From positions 18,394,357 to 18,458,356 of the forward strand of contig NC_061789.1 of the NCBI RefSeq assembly GCF_022458985.1: 64,000 bases of DNA, given 5' to 3'. Below the pieces are notes generated by a model that was not told the origin of the DNA, searched no databases, and worked only from the letters and a program-made list of their open reading frames with translations. Position numbers and translations under genes: made by a program. Shown here one piece after another: positions 44,101 through 59,259 of this stretch; the first letter of the stretch is position 1, and each line of letters starts with the position of its first letter. The stretch comes from Mugil cephalus. Lineage: Eukaryota; Chordata; Actinopteri; Mugiliformes; Mugilidae.

Positions 44101-47100
44101 TGCTTTAATGTGTATTGACAGCATCAGCGTGATTTATTGCCATGAATTAAGGACAGGCAGACGTGTTAATGCTCTCTGGCAAAACACAAAACTATACCAT
44201 CGTATTTAACATAACACAGTATGACACATCCCCATCAGGAAGTGTAGTCCAGTTACAGTGTGCGTATGAGCCCAGCCTCAGCTGTTGGACTCTGTATGTT
44301 TTAGTCTGGTTTTATTTCTTAACTCACTCCACTTGGATCCGAGGCTACCTGAGACGAGCAGATCAGAACCAGGACGGCAAGATGAGCTACGACGAGGTCA
44401 AACGGCTGCTGCAGATGATCAACATCGACCTTAGTGAGCATTACGCCCGCTGTTTATTCAAGGTCAGGTTCGTGTGAGTTTTTAAGTATCTGTGCCGTCA
44501 GTGTCCATAAAACTGGTGTGATCTAAGATCTGACAACACACACTATAAGCAATGAGAGTATGTGAAATCTAGTCAGGGTAGTATTATTTTTCTCCGACAC
44601 CCAGGGGTCCGGCGTCTGTGTTCAATTATTAACCCAGCGGCAAGCCAACCACCCACCCCCTTCTGTTTTTCACTCCTCCCCTCTTATCTTCCCCACAACA
44701 AGTCAAGAGCCATTTATTTCCTTATTGTGAGGGATTACTGTCTAGCTACGCCCCTCCACCGTCTATCATAGCCTGTTTTATGCACCCTCTCCGTGCAATT
44801 TCCTATACTTTAACGTGAGCGTGCACAGCTGCGTTGAATTGCTATGGGGGCTCTCTCAACAGGGAATTTGAGGCACTCCCCAAATAAGGCATACCATGTT
44901 GAATGCTTGTTTATCTTCCTCTCTGTGTGTTCAGTTGTTTGTCTTTTTAAACCCTTGCCTCTCCTCTGCACCCCCAGCGGTGTGACCGATCTGGTGATGG
45001 CCGGCTGGATCATATAGAGATTGAGGAGTTCTGCAGGGAGCTGCTGCGGCGGCCCGAGCTGGATGCCGTGTTTAGACACTATTCGAGTAATGGTTGCGTG
45101 CTCACCACTGCTGAGCTGCGCGACTTCCTCGGAGACCAAGGAGAGGACGCCTCTCTAAATCACGCCCAGAAGCTTATAATGACCTACGAGCTCAATGACT
45201 GGGGTAGGTCCCAAAAAGCAGTCATTACAGGATTTAAAGGATGACTCCACATTCGTTTCATGTAAACACTCATGATCCTCTCTCCTGGCTGACAAAATAG
45301 CAATTTAGTCTGCCGCCATAAAAGATGCCACAAAACCCTGCTGCGCAGTTGTGATGCACTTTTGATTATACACTGGGGCAGGGTTTGTTCGTTTTAAGGA
45401 ACAACTGAGGAGTTAACTCGAGCAGTAATACCCAAAGTGGGTGAAATGAAGAAGAACAATCACAACCAAACCAAATATTTAAACATTTAGAGGACAGCTT
45501 GTCCTCTAAAGTAGCACAATTCGGGGATATGGTTTAAACTGCTTCAGTAATGCTCCTCAATGCAGCTTGATTTGTTTGCTAACATTGGGCACCATTCACT
45601 GCTCATCAGACCAAACCCAGTCAGGCTGGAGCAGCAAATCCTAGCGGCGTTCTGCCTTGCATAAATTAGACTTTTCAATAGAATAAAATGTCAGTTGTTT
45701 TCTCAAATATTACTGAGTCTCGCTACGAGGAAGATATCATTTTATATATTAGGCATTGTGATCATACACCGATCAGCCTTAGCATCGTGAATAAAGTGAA
45801 TAACATTGATCATCTTGTGACAATTCAGTGTTCTGCTGGCAAACTATTGGACCTGGCATTCATTCATGTGGATGTTAATTAGACATGTAGCACCCATGTA
45901 GACCAGACCAGACACCCCCAACGGGTAGCAATGACACTCCTTGATGCCTGCAGCCATCCCCAGCAGGATGCAGCCTGACACAGACACACACACATAAACG
46001 GTTTAGGAACACTTCAAAAAATATGGAAGAACGGCACAAGGTGTTGACCTGGCCTCCAAATTCACTAGATTCCAAACCGATCAAGTGTCTGTGGGATGAT
46101 CCACAGAGGCCCCTCCCCTCAACCCATAGGACCCAAAGGCCCCCACTAACAACATTCCATGTCCATTCTCTGAGGAGTCAGAACTATTTTGGAGTCACAA
46201 TGTTATGTCTGATCGGTGTTGATGATGCATATTGCCAGACACGCTGTATCATATGAAAACACTGAATCTGAGTTCATTGGGATGATGCTGTTGATTAACA
46301 AAATAAAAGACAATGACTTGATGAAAACACATTTATCCATTTATTGCAGCTCAGAAGAACCAGGTCATGACACAGAATGGTTTCACCATGTACATGCTGT
46401 CCGTGGAGAACGATGTCTTTAACCTTGACCATGGCAGAGTTTACCAGGATATGACCCGCCCCTTGCCCCACTACTTCATATCCTCATCACACAACACCTA
46501 CCTTACCAAGGACCAGGTCACCAGCACCAGCAGCACTGAGCCATACATCAGGTATTCAGACACAGACTGAGGGAACATCAGAGAGCAGCACATTTTTAAC
46601 CACACTCTCCTAAAGCATCCTCAAATCTATCTACTGAGATTTTGCTGTGGTTTAAAATGAAATTTGTCTGCCATGGTCAGGGCTTTGAATCAGGGCTGTC
46701 GCTGTGTGGAGCTGGACTGCTGGGATGGAGATAAAGGTGAACCTGTCATCTACCACGGCCACACACTCACCTCCAAAGTGCCCTTTAAGGAGGTCATTGA
46801 AACCATCTCCCTGTATGCCTTCAAGGTAATGGACTTTATTTGACAGCTTTTACTGCTGTAAACCCTCAGTTGTCCCTGCTAATGAAATAAGTGAGCAGCA
46901 GTCAGTCAGTAAACAATTCCACATCACTGGCTTCTTGCTTTCACAATCTACTACGCTTCTTGTGGTTACATGCTTGGCACTGAGGCAGCCCTGCCGCGTT
47001 TTGGTATTCACACATTATAGTATGACACTGTTGCACTGCTATTACGTGATCTGATTGCATTTTAATGACTTAGCATAAGAGTTTTCCTGTGCTTTTCCCT

Positions 47101-50048
47101 GCAGGTATCTGCATACCCTCTAATCCTGTCCTTGGAGAACCACTGTTCTGTGGAGCAGCAAGCTGTCATGGCCAAACACCTCCGCACAATCCTGGGCAGA
47201 AAACTGCTCACCAAGCCTCTCGGCGACCAGCTGCTGAAAGAGCTGCCTTCTCCTCAAGTAAACAGACGCACACACACACACACATACACGTACGCACACA
47301 GCTGGATTCTTTTTTCAAAGAGCACTAGCTGTCTGGTTTTCTAATGAAGTCATTTGTTCTGATGACCTTCCTTGCAGGACCTTAAGGGGTATATTCTGGT
47401 AAAAGGAAAGAAGCACACTCCACACCTGGGTCAGCTGGGCAAGGCTAGCAGCTCTGCCAGCTTCTCTTCAAGCTCTGAAGATGAACAAGCAAGCAGCATT
47501 AAGAACAAAACCAAGAATGGTCCCGCCAAGGTCAGCGCAAGAGCTCTTATTAATCCTTTTAAAACTGAACGGATCGCCGGTGATCTGTTGAAGCATGCGG
47601 TACTTGTATTACCGTAACTCACAATGGTTTGCGCTGTTGACAATATTCAAAGTGTGGCTGAACACTGGGAAGTTGTGCTTGCGTCTGGAAGACCTTCGTA
47701 ACATCTCAAGGGTATAACTAACTTTGTTTTTACCAACACATTCCTCCAAACAACTCCCTCTTCCTGGGCCTTGCGTCGCTCCCCAACCTGCAGCCGACAG
47801 CAGCAGTGCCTGATCATTACCGTAATGGCAGCTTTTTTTTCCAGAAAGCGCAACTTCCCTGTGTTCAGCCACACTTTGAATTTTGACCATCTGTGAGTTA
47901 CGGTAATTTAATTTTTTATTTTTTTTATGTGCAGGCGGATGTTAAGGACTTAAAGGGTTAAGGCCGACAAGCTGTTAACACAAAAACTTTAATTAATCAA
48001 ACAATTGTCTTTTGTGTTTGCTGTCGTCAGGTCTGTTCCAAGCTAAGCCCAGAGCTGGCAGAGCTGGTGGTGTACTGCAGGAGCGTCCAGTTCCGCGGTT
48101 TTGAAAATATGTATGAAATATCACCGAATGACATGTCTTCCTTCTGTGAAACTGATGCCCTCAGACACATCAAAGACTCGGGTACAACAGTGGAAATAAT
48201 TGCTTCTTGACATTATAGAGCGAAAACAAAAGTAAAAAAAAAAAAAAAAATACTAATTTTATGCCTCTTGTGCAGCTGGTTGTACAGCAAATACAATCAG
48301 CCTCTAGTGTATCTCAGCATGTGGTTTTCTCTCTTTTCATTTGCAGGGAAGCTTTTTGTACGATACAACAGCAGGCAGCTGAGCCGGATCTACCCCTCTG
48401 GCCAGCGCCTCCAATCATCCAACTATGATCCTCAGGAAATGTGGAATGGCGGTTGCCAGATGGGTTGGTACTCCAGACTAGAAGCTAGGATGTTATCCTG
48501 ATGGAAGAAAATTAATGCAGTTTAATAGAAAAAAAAAAAAAAAGTGGTCAGTAAGCTCCAGACTACATTCTTGATACGTAAATTGCCTCCACGTTATAAC
48601 ACGTGCAGTCACCGTAATTCCTTACTGTGTCCTCTCGTGCTGGAATGTTGTCTGCTGGTGTGATCAGGCTTGCCTGCTGTGTTACTCCCTCCACTCATTG
48701 CTTTTCAGTGGCTCTGAACTTCCAGACACCCGGGGAACAGATGGATCTGAACCAGGGTCGCTTCCTGGCCAATGGTCGCTGTGGATATGTCCTGAAACCC
48801 AGCTTCCTGTGTAGCCCCTCGTCCAACTTTAACCCAGAGAACACGGGTGGAGGCCCCGGTCACATCCCCACCCAGCTGACAATACGAGTGAGCGATATAT
48901 TAAGTGCCTGTGCTACTGAGGGTTGTGATTAGTTAGCACAAATACTATCTGTACTGTTTATGTACTTAATGTTGCATTGTTATTATGTTTCCCCATTGTA
49001 TTGTTTCTCCTTTGTTATGACTATGCTATGTTTATTGCATCGATGGAGCCCTGTTTGGGAATTTTAACCCATCTTTGGCAGAGCTGTACAGATTGCAAAG
49101 GGATTTTTTTTTTTAATCTTGAGGAATTTTTATCAAATAAAACTGACTTCACAATCATTTCGATGCTTTTTCAGTTTGATGTGTATACTGATCTATTGCT
49201 CTTTGATTTACAGATAATATCTGCACAGCAGCTTCCAAAGATCAACACGGAGAAAGCAAGCTCCATCGTCGATCCACAAGTGTGGGTGGAAATCCACGGG
49301 GTGTCTATTGATAATGCAAAAGACAAAACACACCGCATTGACAACAATGGTAATTCAGAGATTTTGCAATAAAATCTGACGGCATGAATATATGAACTCT
49401 GTCTCAAGCTGCTTGACAGCTGGTAAAGTTGCTATATTTTTTATTCTTCATGCACCCTTGATTAAATGGATTATTTGATGTTAAATGCAGTTATTACTGG
49501 AGATTTGAATTCTGTAATGATTATTATTCAGTATCAGACAGGAGGAATGAATAAACAAACAAATAATAGCAATTAGCTTCTCGATGCATGAATCTATGCA
49601 ACCCCTGATTAGTTTGTTTGAAAGGATCTGCAGATGAAATGTTCACGGCTCGTGTGCACCCTCTACAGGCTTCAACCCACGGTGGGACTGCACTCTCAGT
49701 TTCCAGCTGCAGGTCCCTGAGCTGGCCCTGGTGCGGTTTGTAGTGGAGGACCACGATCACACTGCTAAGAATGACTTTGTGGGGCAGTTCACTTTACCTT
49801 TCCCAAGCCTTCGCATAGGTGCTCATGGACATTCAGTATTCATATTATACGACGCATTCTTGGTATGTTGTTTCTAATGAATGTGTTACACTTTTTTTTT
49901 CTCAGGTTATCGACATGTTCACCTGCTAAAGGCAGATGGTTGCAGTCTGTCCCCCGCCACACTGTTTATTCATGTAAAAGTGGTCCGCAGAGGAGTTCCT
50001 ATCAAGACTGTGTCCGAGCGTATGGCCCTCGCCAAAGGCAAGGCATGA
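29953..50048 (+). CDS. plcd3: Phospholipase C delta-3 (phosphoinositide-specific)
   Basis: Calcium-dependent enzyme that cleaves PIP2 to IP3 and diacylglycerol at membranes. Fifteen coding exons: 29953-30043, 38770-38937, 43511-43739, 44333-44462, 44978-45203, 46350-46551, 46681-46825, 47105-47257, 47378-47530, 48031-48181, 48347-48463, 48709-48887, 49214-49349, 49669-49818 and 49906-50048. They total 2373 nt and encode 790 residues (human 789). Domain order is PH (exons 2-3), EF hands (exons 4-5; [12 protein letters not shown] and [12 protein letters not shown]), X box (exons 6-8), acidic/Ser linker (exon 9), Y box (exons 10-12) and C2 (exons 12-15). Catalytic histidines H329 (SSSHNTYL) and H374 (IYHGH) and calcium ligands E359 and D361 are present. 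Intron 3 is AT-AC. A basic tail of about 18 residues extends past the human end. A plcd1 assignment is less likely. Confidence 0.93.
32081..32125. repeat. ATT microsatellite
   Basis: About 15 near-perfect ATT units, interrupted once by ACT near the end. Lies in plcd3 intron 1. Confidence 0.9.
32401..32700. repeat. Tandem duplication with a 140-bp period
   Basis: The block beginning AAACGTGATAAGATGATGCT at 32401 recurs as AAACTTGATAAGATGATGCT at 32541, exactly 140 bases later. Shared landmarks are AATGGTTCGGAGTTGCTAGC, GTGCTAAAGTGGTGCTAAC, GTGCCTTACTG and AAAATAAATGTTTT. The second copy has lost an ACATACAT stretch and carries a TA microsatellite at 32647-32669. Confidence 0.9.
32775..32810. 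repeat. Perfect 16-bp hairpin
   Basis: The arms ACTGCCCAACACCAAC (32775-32790) and its exact reverse complement (32795-32810) flank an ACTG loop. Downstream, GTGTTAAATTT and GTGTTAAATTAACACT recur, suggesting part of a small palindromic dispersed element ending near 32910. Confidence 0.75.
34285..34680. repeat. Degraded copies of a dispersed fish repeat
   Basis: Two stretches (about 34285-34360 and 34525-34680) contain wording such as ACATCAGCATGTTAACA, CTAACATGCTGATGTAA and GTTAGCATTTAGCTCAAAGC. This resembles a repeat frequently seen in percomorph genomes. A further fragment is at about 38240-38310 (TTAGCATCTAGCTTAAAG). Identification is from memory and not verified. Confidence 0.45.
37060..38190 (+). 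mobile_element. Penelope-like retroelement remnant (GIY-YIG end)
   Basis: Broken frames read as the C-terminal part of a Penelope-like polyprotein. A linker is at about 37430-37590. A GIY-YIG endonuclease start, [17 protein letters not shown], is at about 37597-37650. [15 protein letters not shown] follows at about 37755-37800. A further degraded tail runs to about 37930, and GCGAAACGTCTTCAAGAATC sits near 38145. Several frameshifts separate these pieces and no reverse transcriptase domain was recognised, so the copy is dead and 5'-truncated. It lies sense in plcd3 intron 1. Confidence 0.7.
41570..41687 (+). mobile_element. Possible 3' end of a CR1/L2-type retroposon
   Basis: The sequence CAATTTCCCTTGTGGATCAT followed by TAAAGTCTGTCTAAGT resembles the typical 3' tail of CR1/L2-like elements in fish. 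The hAT element is inserted in this tail, and the tail continues after it. No coding part is attached. Confidence 0.4.
41688..42412. mobile_element. Non-autonomous hAT DNA transposon
   Basis: A 725-bp element with terminal inverted repeats starting CAGGGGTCGGCAACC and ending GGTTGCCGACCCTG. It is flanked on both sides by the identical 8-bp target duplication GTCTAAGT (41680-41687 and 42413-42420). An 8-bp duplication is the hallmark of hAT insertion. There is no transposase frame inside, so it depends on an autonomous partner. A subterminal GGAGCCGCATGCGGCTC palindrome adjoins the left end. It lies in plcd3 intron 2. Confidence 0.9.
42548..42568. repeat. GA microsatellite
   Basis: About ten GA units in plcd3 intron 2. 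Confidence 0.85.
42580..43260 (-). mobile_element. Antisense LINE (non-LTR) reverse transcriptase remnant
   Basis: Read on the minus strand, about 43205-43140 translates as a [13 protein letters not shown] block followed by [10 protein letters not shown], typical of non-LTR reverse transcriptases. Around 43080-43000 comes [20 protein letters not shown], and 43015-42587 is an open frame with [17 protein letters not shown]. This is the usual order of the RT palm and thumb in L2/CR1-like fish LINEs. Stretches between the blocks, including the expected DD catalytic box, are lost or degraded. Confidence 0.7.
43740..44332 (+). other. plcd3 intron 3: AT-AC U12-type (minor spliceosome) intron
   Basis: The 593-bp intron begins ATATCCTACCC, matching the U12 donor consensus ATATCCTT in its first seven bases. 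It ends CTCACTCCAC with a branch-site match TTTCTTAAC at 44315-44323, placing the branch adenosine (44322) 10 bases before the intron end. There is no usable AG acceptor near the exon. Splicing here gives LDH then [10 protein letters not shown], matching the PLC-delta LDHWI-YLHRAD sequence, and keeps the reading frame. Confidence 0.88.
45760..46230 (+). mobile_element. Deletion derivative of a Tc1-like DNA transposon
   Basis: The left end is ATACACCGATCAGCC and the right end is CTGATCGGTGTT, its inverted counterpart. Between them, sequence near the left end (GTGAATAACATTGATCATCT) is joined directly to a transposase 3'-part segment (CAGTGTTCTGCTGGC, CATTCATGTGGATGTTA). Later come GTGTTGACCTGGCCTCCAAA and GTCTGTGGGATGATCC, which correspond to the DDE-domain end region. 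The catalytic part is missing. It lies in plcd3 intron 5. Confidence 0.75.
46350..48887 (+). CDS. plcd3: plcd3 exons 6-12: catalytic X and Y boxes
   Basis: Seven exons encode the split TIM barrel. The X box runs from [13 protein letters not shown] through [24 protein letters not shown] and [10 protein letters not shown] to ILVKGKK. The linker in exon 9 is Ser/Lys-rich ([11 protein letters not shown]) instead of the long Glu run of the human protein. The Y box includes [47 protein letters not shown] and GRCGYVLKP. Catalytic residues are intact. Confidence 0.93.
47608..47907. mobile_element. 300-bp palindromic element (likely MITE)
   Basis: Long inverted repeats of roughly 60-75 bases start ATTACCGTAACTCAC at 47608 and end with the complement GTGAGTTACGGTAAT at 47907. 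Further matching pieces include TTCAAAGTGTGGCTGAACAC on the left with GTGTTCAGCCACACTTTGAA on the right. The centre is about 150 bases with no frame. It lies in plcd3 intron 9. The superfamily is not assigned because no clear target duplication was found. Confidence 0.75.
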
Positions 50049-51956
50049 CGCGCATCTGAACCAGATGGCAAACCGAATGTTCTGACGACAACTGGCTTTG
50101 GAGGAAGAAGCTCTGAATGTGAGGAGAGAAAGACTACCACTGCTACTGCTGCTGCTGCCGCCAGCCAGTCTCCTAGTCCAGATCTCAAGTGGTCCAATTT
50201 ATGTTCAGCCACTTCACCATGCAGGAAGAAAGATGTTGTTTATCAGAGATGAAGGAGAGCGGTGGTTCTCAGATACACCGTAGGAGTAATCAGTGCTGAG
50301 TGCTGAGGACACAGGGCACTGGCCATTCATGAAACACACAGATAGCAGATGCTTAATTTGAACTTGTTTACTCTCATGGTAGCTGATCCAATCTGTTGGG
50401 CAGAGAAACTGTTTTCCTCACGTCATAATTTTAATTATTTTAAATATTTTAATTCAAGAGATATTTTAACATTTTTATACTTAATTATTTGATTTTTAAC
50501 TTGAAGAATGAGGATAGCACCTTCTTAACTGAATGCACACCACGAAATGCTATAAAATCAATTAAAAATAGCTGTGATTAAAAATGCTTAATATCTCTTT
50601 TAGGTTATAATTATTTTAAGTCTAACTGTGATATAATTTTATGTTTTAATGATTGCCACTGGGTGTGTCTTACATGATCAAATATCAGAGTTGATTCAGT
50701 TAGTCTTATTTGATGCTCCAGATACTTTGGCACTTTTAATATCTCCCTGGGAGATAAATGACAGTATTTTCCCACCACTTTCAAATGAACTTGAATTTTA
50801 AACAGTATTCACTTGCAGATAAAAGTTTACTTAAGCTCCTTTTAATTGTTGTATTTGCCTCAGCATCATTTCAAAAGAGGGTGTTAAAGACATTTGCCTG
50901 TAGGCTCTTTACCTCTTGTCTGTTTACAACCATGCATAATTATTTTTAATTATTTTTGTCATTGCCAATGTTCTTGTTGTGGTTTAACCCTAATTTCAGC
51001 TGTTTAATACAAACATCAACAGCGCAGACTGCAGTGAATCATGTAATACTGATGAAAAAAAATCAGTAAAGAAAGATAATTCACTGAGATTGTTGTAGCC
51101 TAATTAATGTGTATATGATCAAGATGGTTATTTTGGAGATTCTAACATGTGCTAACCGTTAGTGAAGTAAGACTTTGCAGTGTTAACGCGCACAGGCTTT
51201 GTTGTGAAGATGTAAGTTTGTAATGTTTTTATAAAGCGCTAATAACACATTCACTGTGGGTGATTTTTTCATTCATTTCTTTGTTGAAAGATGCGTATCA
51301 GTGGACACGTTCATCATGATTCATTTAACAGTTCTTTAACCACTAAACAATCAAACCCTTCATAGTGTTTAACCTCTATTGGGTTTGTTTTTGATTCATT
51401 TAAAAAAAAATTACTGAGTCAAGTGACTTTTAAACAACAAATTAACGGTCATTCAGTGCAGAGCTCTGAACCAGACCTTACGGGTCCCATGCGCCATTAA
51501 ACTCAATCAGTTGTAAAACTATGACTCAGAATGGAGTTATGTATGTGAGCCCATCTGTCTACCTCCAAGTCCCTTTGCAATATTGACCAATTAAATTATT
51601 GTGCATCTTAGTGAGACTGTACATCTCACGTGTTTCCAGTCAAACACTTAACTGTTTTAATTGGGTTAAATCCAGATCACATGGCTCTAATTTGTTTTGT
51701 CTAGGTCTGAAAGAAAAATAAACTATTTAAACAACCTTTCAAATATGTGAATGGTGTCGGGGCAAATTTAAGGGAGCCTCAAAACTATAAGTCGTGGCGA
51801 ATCCATTAAAAGTCTCTTTGTTCCACTTCTAAATATTTGGAAGCCAACTCTGAAAGCAGCATTGAGGACGTTTCCGTCATCGCTCTGAGCCAATAGGATC
51901 GAGAGAGGTTTAAAGACGTACAGCGCACGCGGTGGCTCCTCATTTCCTGGTTGAAG
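50049..51956 (+). other. plcd3 3' UTR and short spacer to nmt1
   Basis: A/T-rich non-coding DNA. The best polyadenylation signal is AATAAA at 51717-51722, only about 235 bases before the nmt1 ATG, so the two genes are tightly packed if it is used. A CCAAT box for nmt1 is at 51890-51894. No other gene was seen. Confidence 0.55.
51890..51894 (+). promoter_or_regulatory. CCAAT box upstream of nmt1
   Basis: CCAAT about 65 bases before the start codon, in a region without a clear TATA box. This is compatible with a housekeeping promoter. Confidence 0.35.
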
Positions 51957-57161
<5,205 letters not shown>

Positions 57162-57640
57162 CGTCCTTAAAAGCCCTAAGCAAGTGTCACCAACAGACCA
57201 GGAGACCGCACTGAACACCTGACAGATGGACTGATGACTTCCTGCTTTAGGAAAGGAAAACCACCGCCCATTTTTACTTTTTGACCTTTTGAACTTTGAC
57301 CTGCACTACTGCTGCCAGGCAGGGAGGCAGGAAGAGTATTCAGCTCTTCCTCCTCCCTCGATCACGCGGACCTTAAGCCATTGTAGTTACCATCCAAAAC
57401 AACTGTATTACATCTGAAAGCTGTCTTGATTGTACCAAACACACTTACACACAAGAACAGTTTGCACAGATTTCTGGATACCAAACATTCACTGTTGGCA
57501 TACCCACACAACATACATTACATGTAAATATGTGAAACATCAGAGCTGCGGATTATGCCCTAACACCAACAGACTAGAACCTACTGTTTCATTTTATTCC
57601 TAAATGTCAGAAGTTCTTTTTGCAATTAAAATAAAACTGT
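57162..57640 (+). other. nmt1: nmt1 3' UTR
   Basis: Non-coding DNA with AATAAA at 57630-57635. A second pair of signals at 58658-58663 and 58664-58669 could give a longer transcript end. Confidence 0.6.
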
Positions 57641-59100
57641 CATCCTTACATTTTAGAGATAAAAAAGGAAAATGATCGAAAAATATTTTAAATGAGGAAA
57701 AGGCTCAAAAAGATGAGGTAATAAATACCAAACGTGGACACAAGAAAAAGGGCTTCTGTTAAGAGTTTTCTTGTCAAGCTTGACACCGTGTCTTTTTTTT
57801 TTATTTTGCTCATCACCCTCTGTTCTAGCTGTCATGGAGAGTTTACGTTCATCTCCTGGAGTCGCTCTCATCTATATTAGTTTTCATCAACCTCCTCCCC
57901 AGCTTGCTGCACTAACAAAAGAAACCTTACAACACAGGCTGATTAGGCGTAAGTTGGAGACAAGAATCCCTTCTGATAAGGTGGGACTGCTTCAGACAGT
58001 CTGACCGCATTCTGCCATGTTGACTAGACACATCAGCAGTGATAAGATTTACTACAGCAGATCTTGATTTAATTGGGCCTCAGTTGCACCGTCTATTCTT
58101 ATGATCCCACTAACGTTGACTTATATTCCCAAAAACTCTTCAAGGCCTCAGGGGAAAATCAGAAATCCAAAGGATGTGAGGTCTTTTTTTTAAAGACTTT
58201 TCGAGCTCATTATTTCTTAATGGAATCATACAGGATGGATTTATGGAATAAAAACATCAAGCCATATAGTAACTTAAACAGTTGGCGGCATGTTTGATTA
58301 TTTGCTGTATAAATGCATGGTTGTGGTGGGGTTTCTCCGAACTGATGAAATAACATCATTAATAACATGCAACAAGTCCACGTGAAATATTTCACCCAAT
58401 TCAGCATATTGAGTCTGATCATACAGGTGCCATCAGTAGGTGAAGGTTCCAGGTGGATGTTGGAGCTGGAGCCGTGAACAGCAGTCTACACAGGATGATG
58501 ATCCCTGGGGAAATGTCCCAAACAAAGTGTTTCTTATGTATAATGTTGGTTCTGTTTTCGAACAGTGGTTTAAAAAAAAAAAAAAAATGGATCTGCGGTG
58601 ATGATGCAGGAAGTGAATGTGAAGATGCAAGTGATTTTTTTGTTTTTCTTTTGAGAAAATAAAAATAAAATCTAGAAGTTGGTGTGAGGTGCTTGGGTAC
58701 GTTGTGTCATAAGAGGTAATGTCAGAGTTGGGTTTAATAACATGACTTTGGTTGTCTCATTACAGTATTCAACTAAAAGAAATTCTAGGAAATTTCAAAA
58801 CAAAATTGGGTCAAGACAATATTTTGAAAAATATTTTAGTATTTAAAAAATGTCCTTAAGTAATAATAGGATAATAAGATAAACTAAGTTAAATTTAGTT
58901 TTAAATATAATTGTGAAAGCGTGTTATTACTCGTGAATTACTACTAGTATTTTGATTTTTGTTTTAAAAATTAGGGTTTAATAATGTTCTTATAGAAGAC
59001 ATGTACATTGGACACGAGGTCAAATTTATCTTTACCTTTAAATTATGAAACGCACACGTTCCATATTCTTTCAGATGTCACTCTCACATTGAACCTGACA
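57641..59100. other. Spacer between nmt1 and retsat
   Basis: A/T-rich sequence, possibly including an extended nmt1 3' UTR. No gene or recognisable repeat was found. Confidence 0.55.
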
Positions 59101-59108
59101 CGACGTTG

Positions 59109-59154
59109 ATTGGTCATAATAGCCTGACCCTGCCTAAAGAAAGGCTCTAATTGG
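59109..59154 (-). promoter_or_regulatory. Two inverted CCAAT boxes upstream of retsat
   Basis: ATTGG at 59109-59113 and 59150-59154, spaced 41 bases apart and 105-150 bases before the retsat start codon. A pair of NF-Y sites in a TATA-less promoter is the likely reading. Confidence 0.45.
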
Positions 59155-59239
59155 TCTGTTTCATCACTGTGCGGTATGTAGGCGGAGCATAACGAGGAAG
59201 TATGCGCCCAGGGAGAGAGCAGAGATTACACTTCCTTTC

Positions 59240-59257
59240 ATGGCCGATAAACTGTGA
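59240..59257 (+). CDS. Five-codon upstream ORF before retsat
   Basis: ATG GCC GAT AAA CTG TGA encodes MADKL and stops two bases before the retsat ATG at 59260. If transcription starts upstream of 59240, it could dampen or delay translation of RETSAT. It is too short for a stable peptide. Confidence 0.4.
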   Translation: MADKL

Positions 59258-59259
59258 CA

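Noticed and set aside
44163-44477. 104-codon open frame covering plcd3 exon 4 as if it began upstream
   Set aside because: Only the part from 44333 matches PLC-delta. The upstream part is intron, and the AG at 44303-44304 would add an unrelated hydrophobic stretch with no matching donor.
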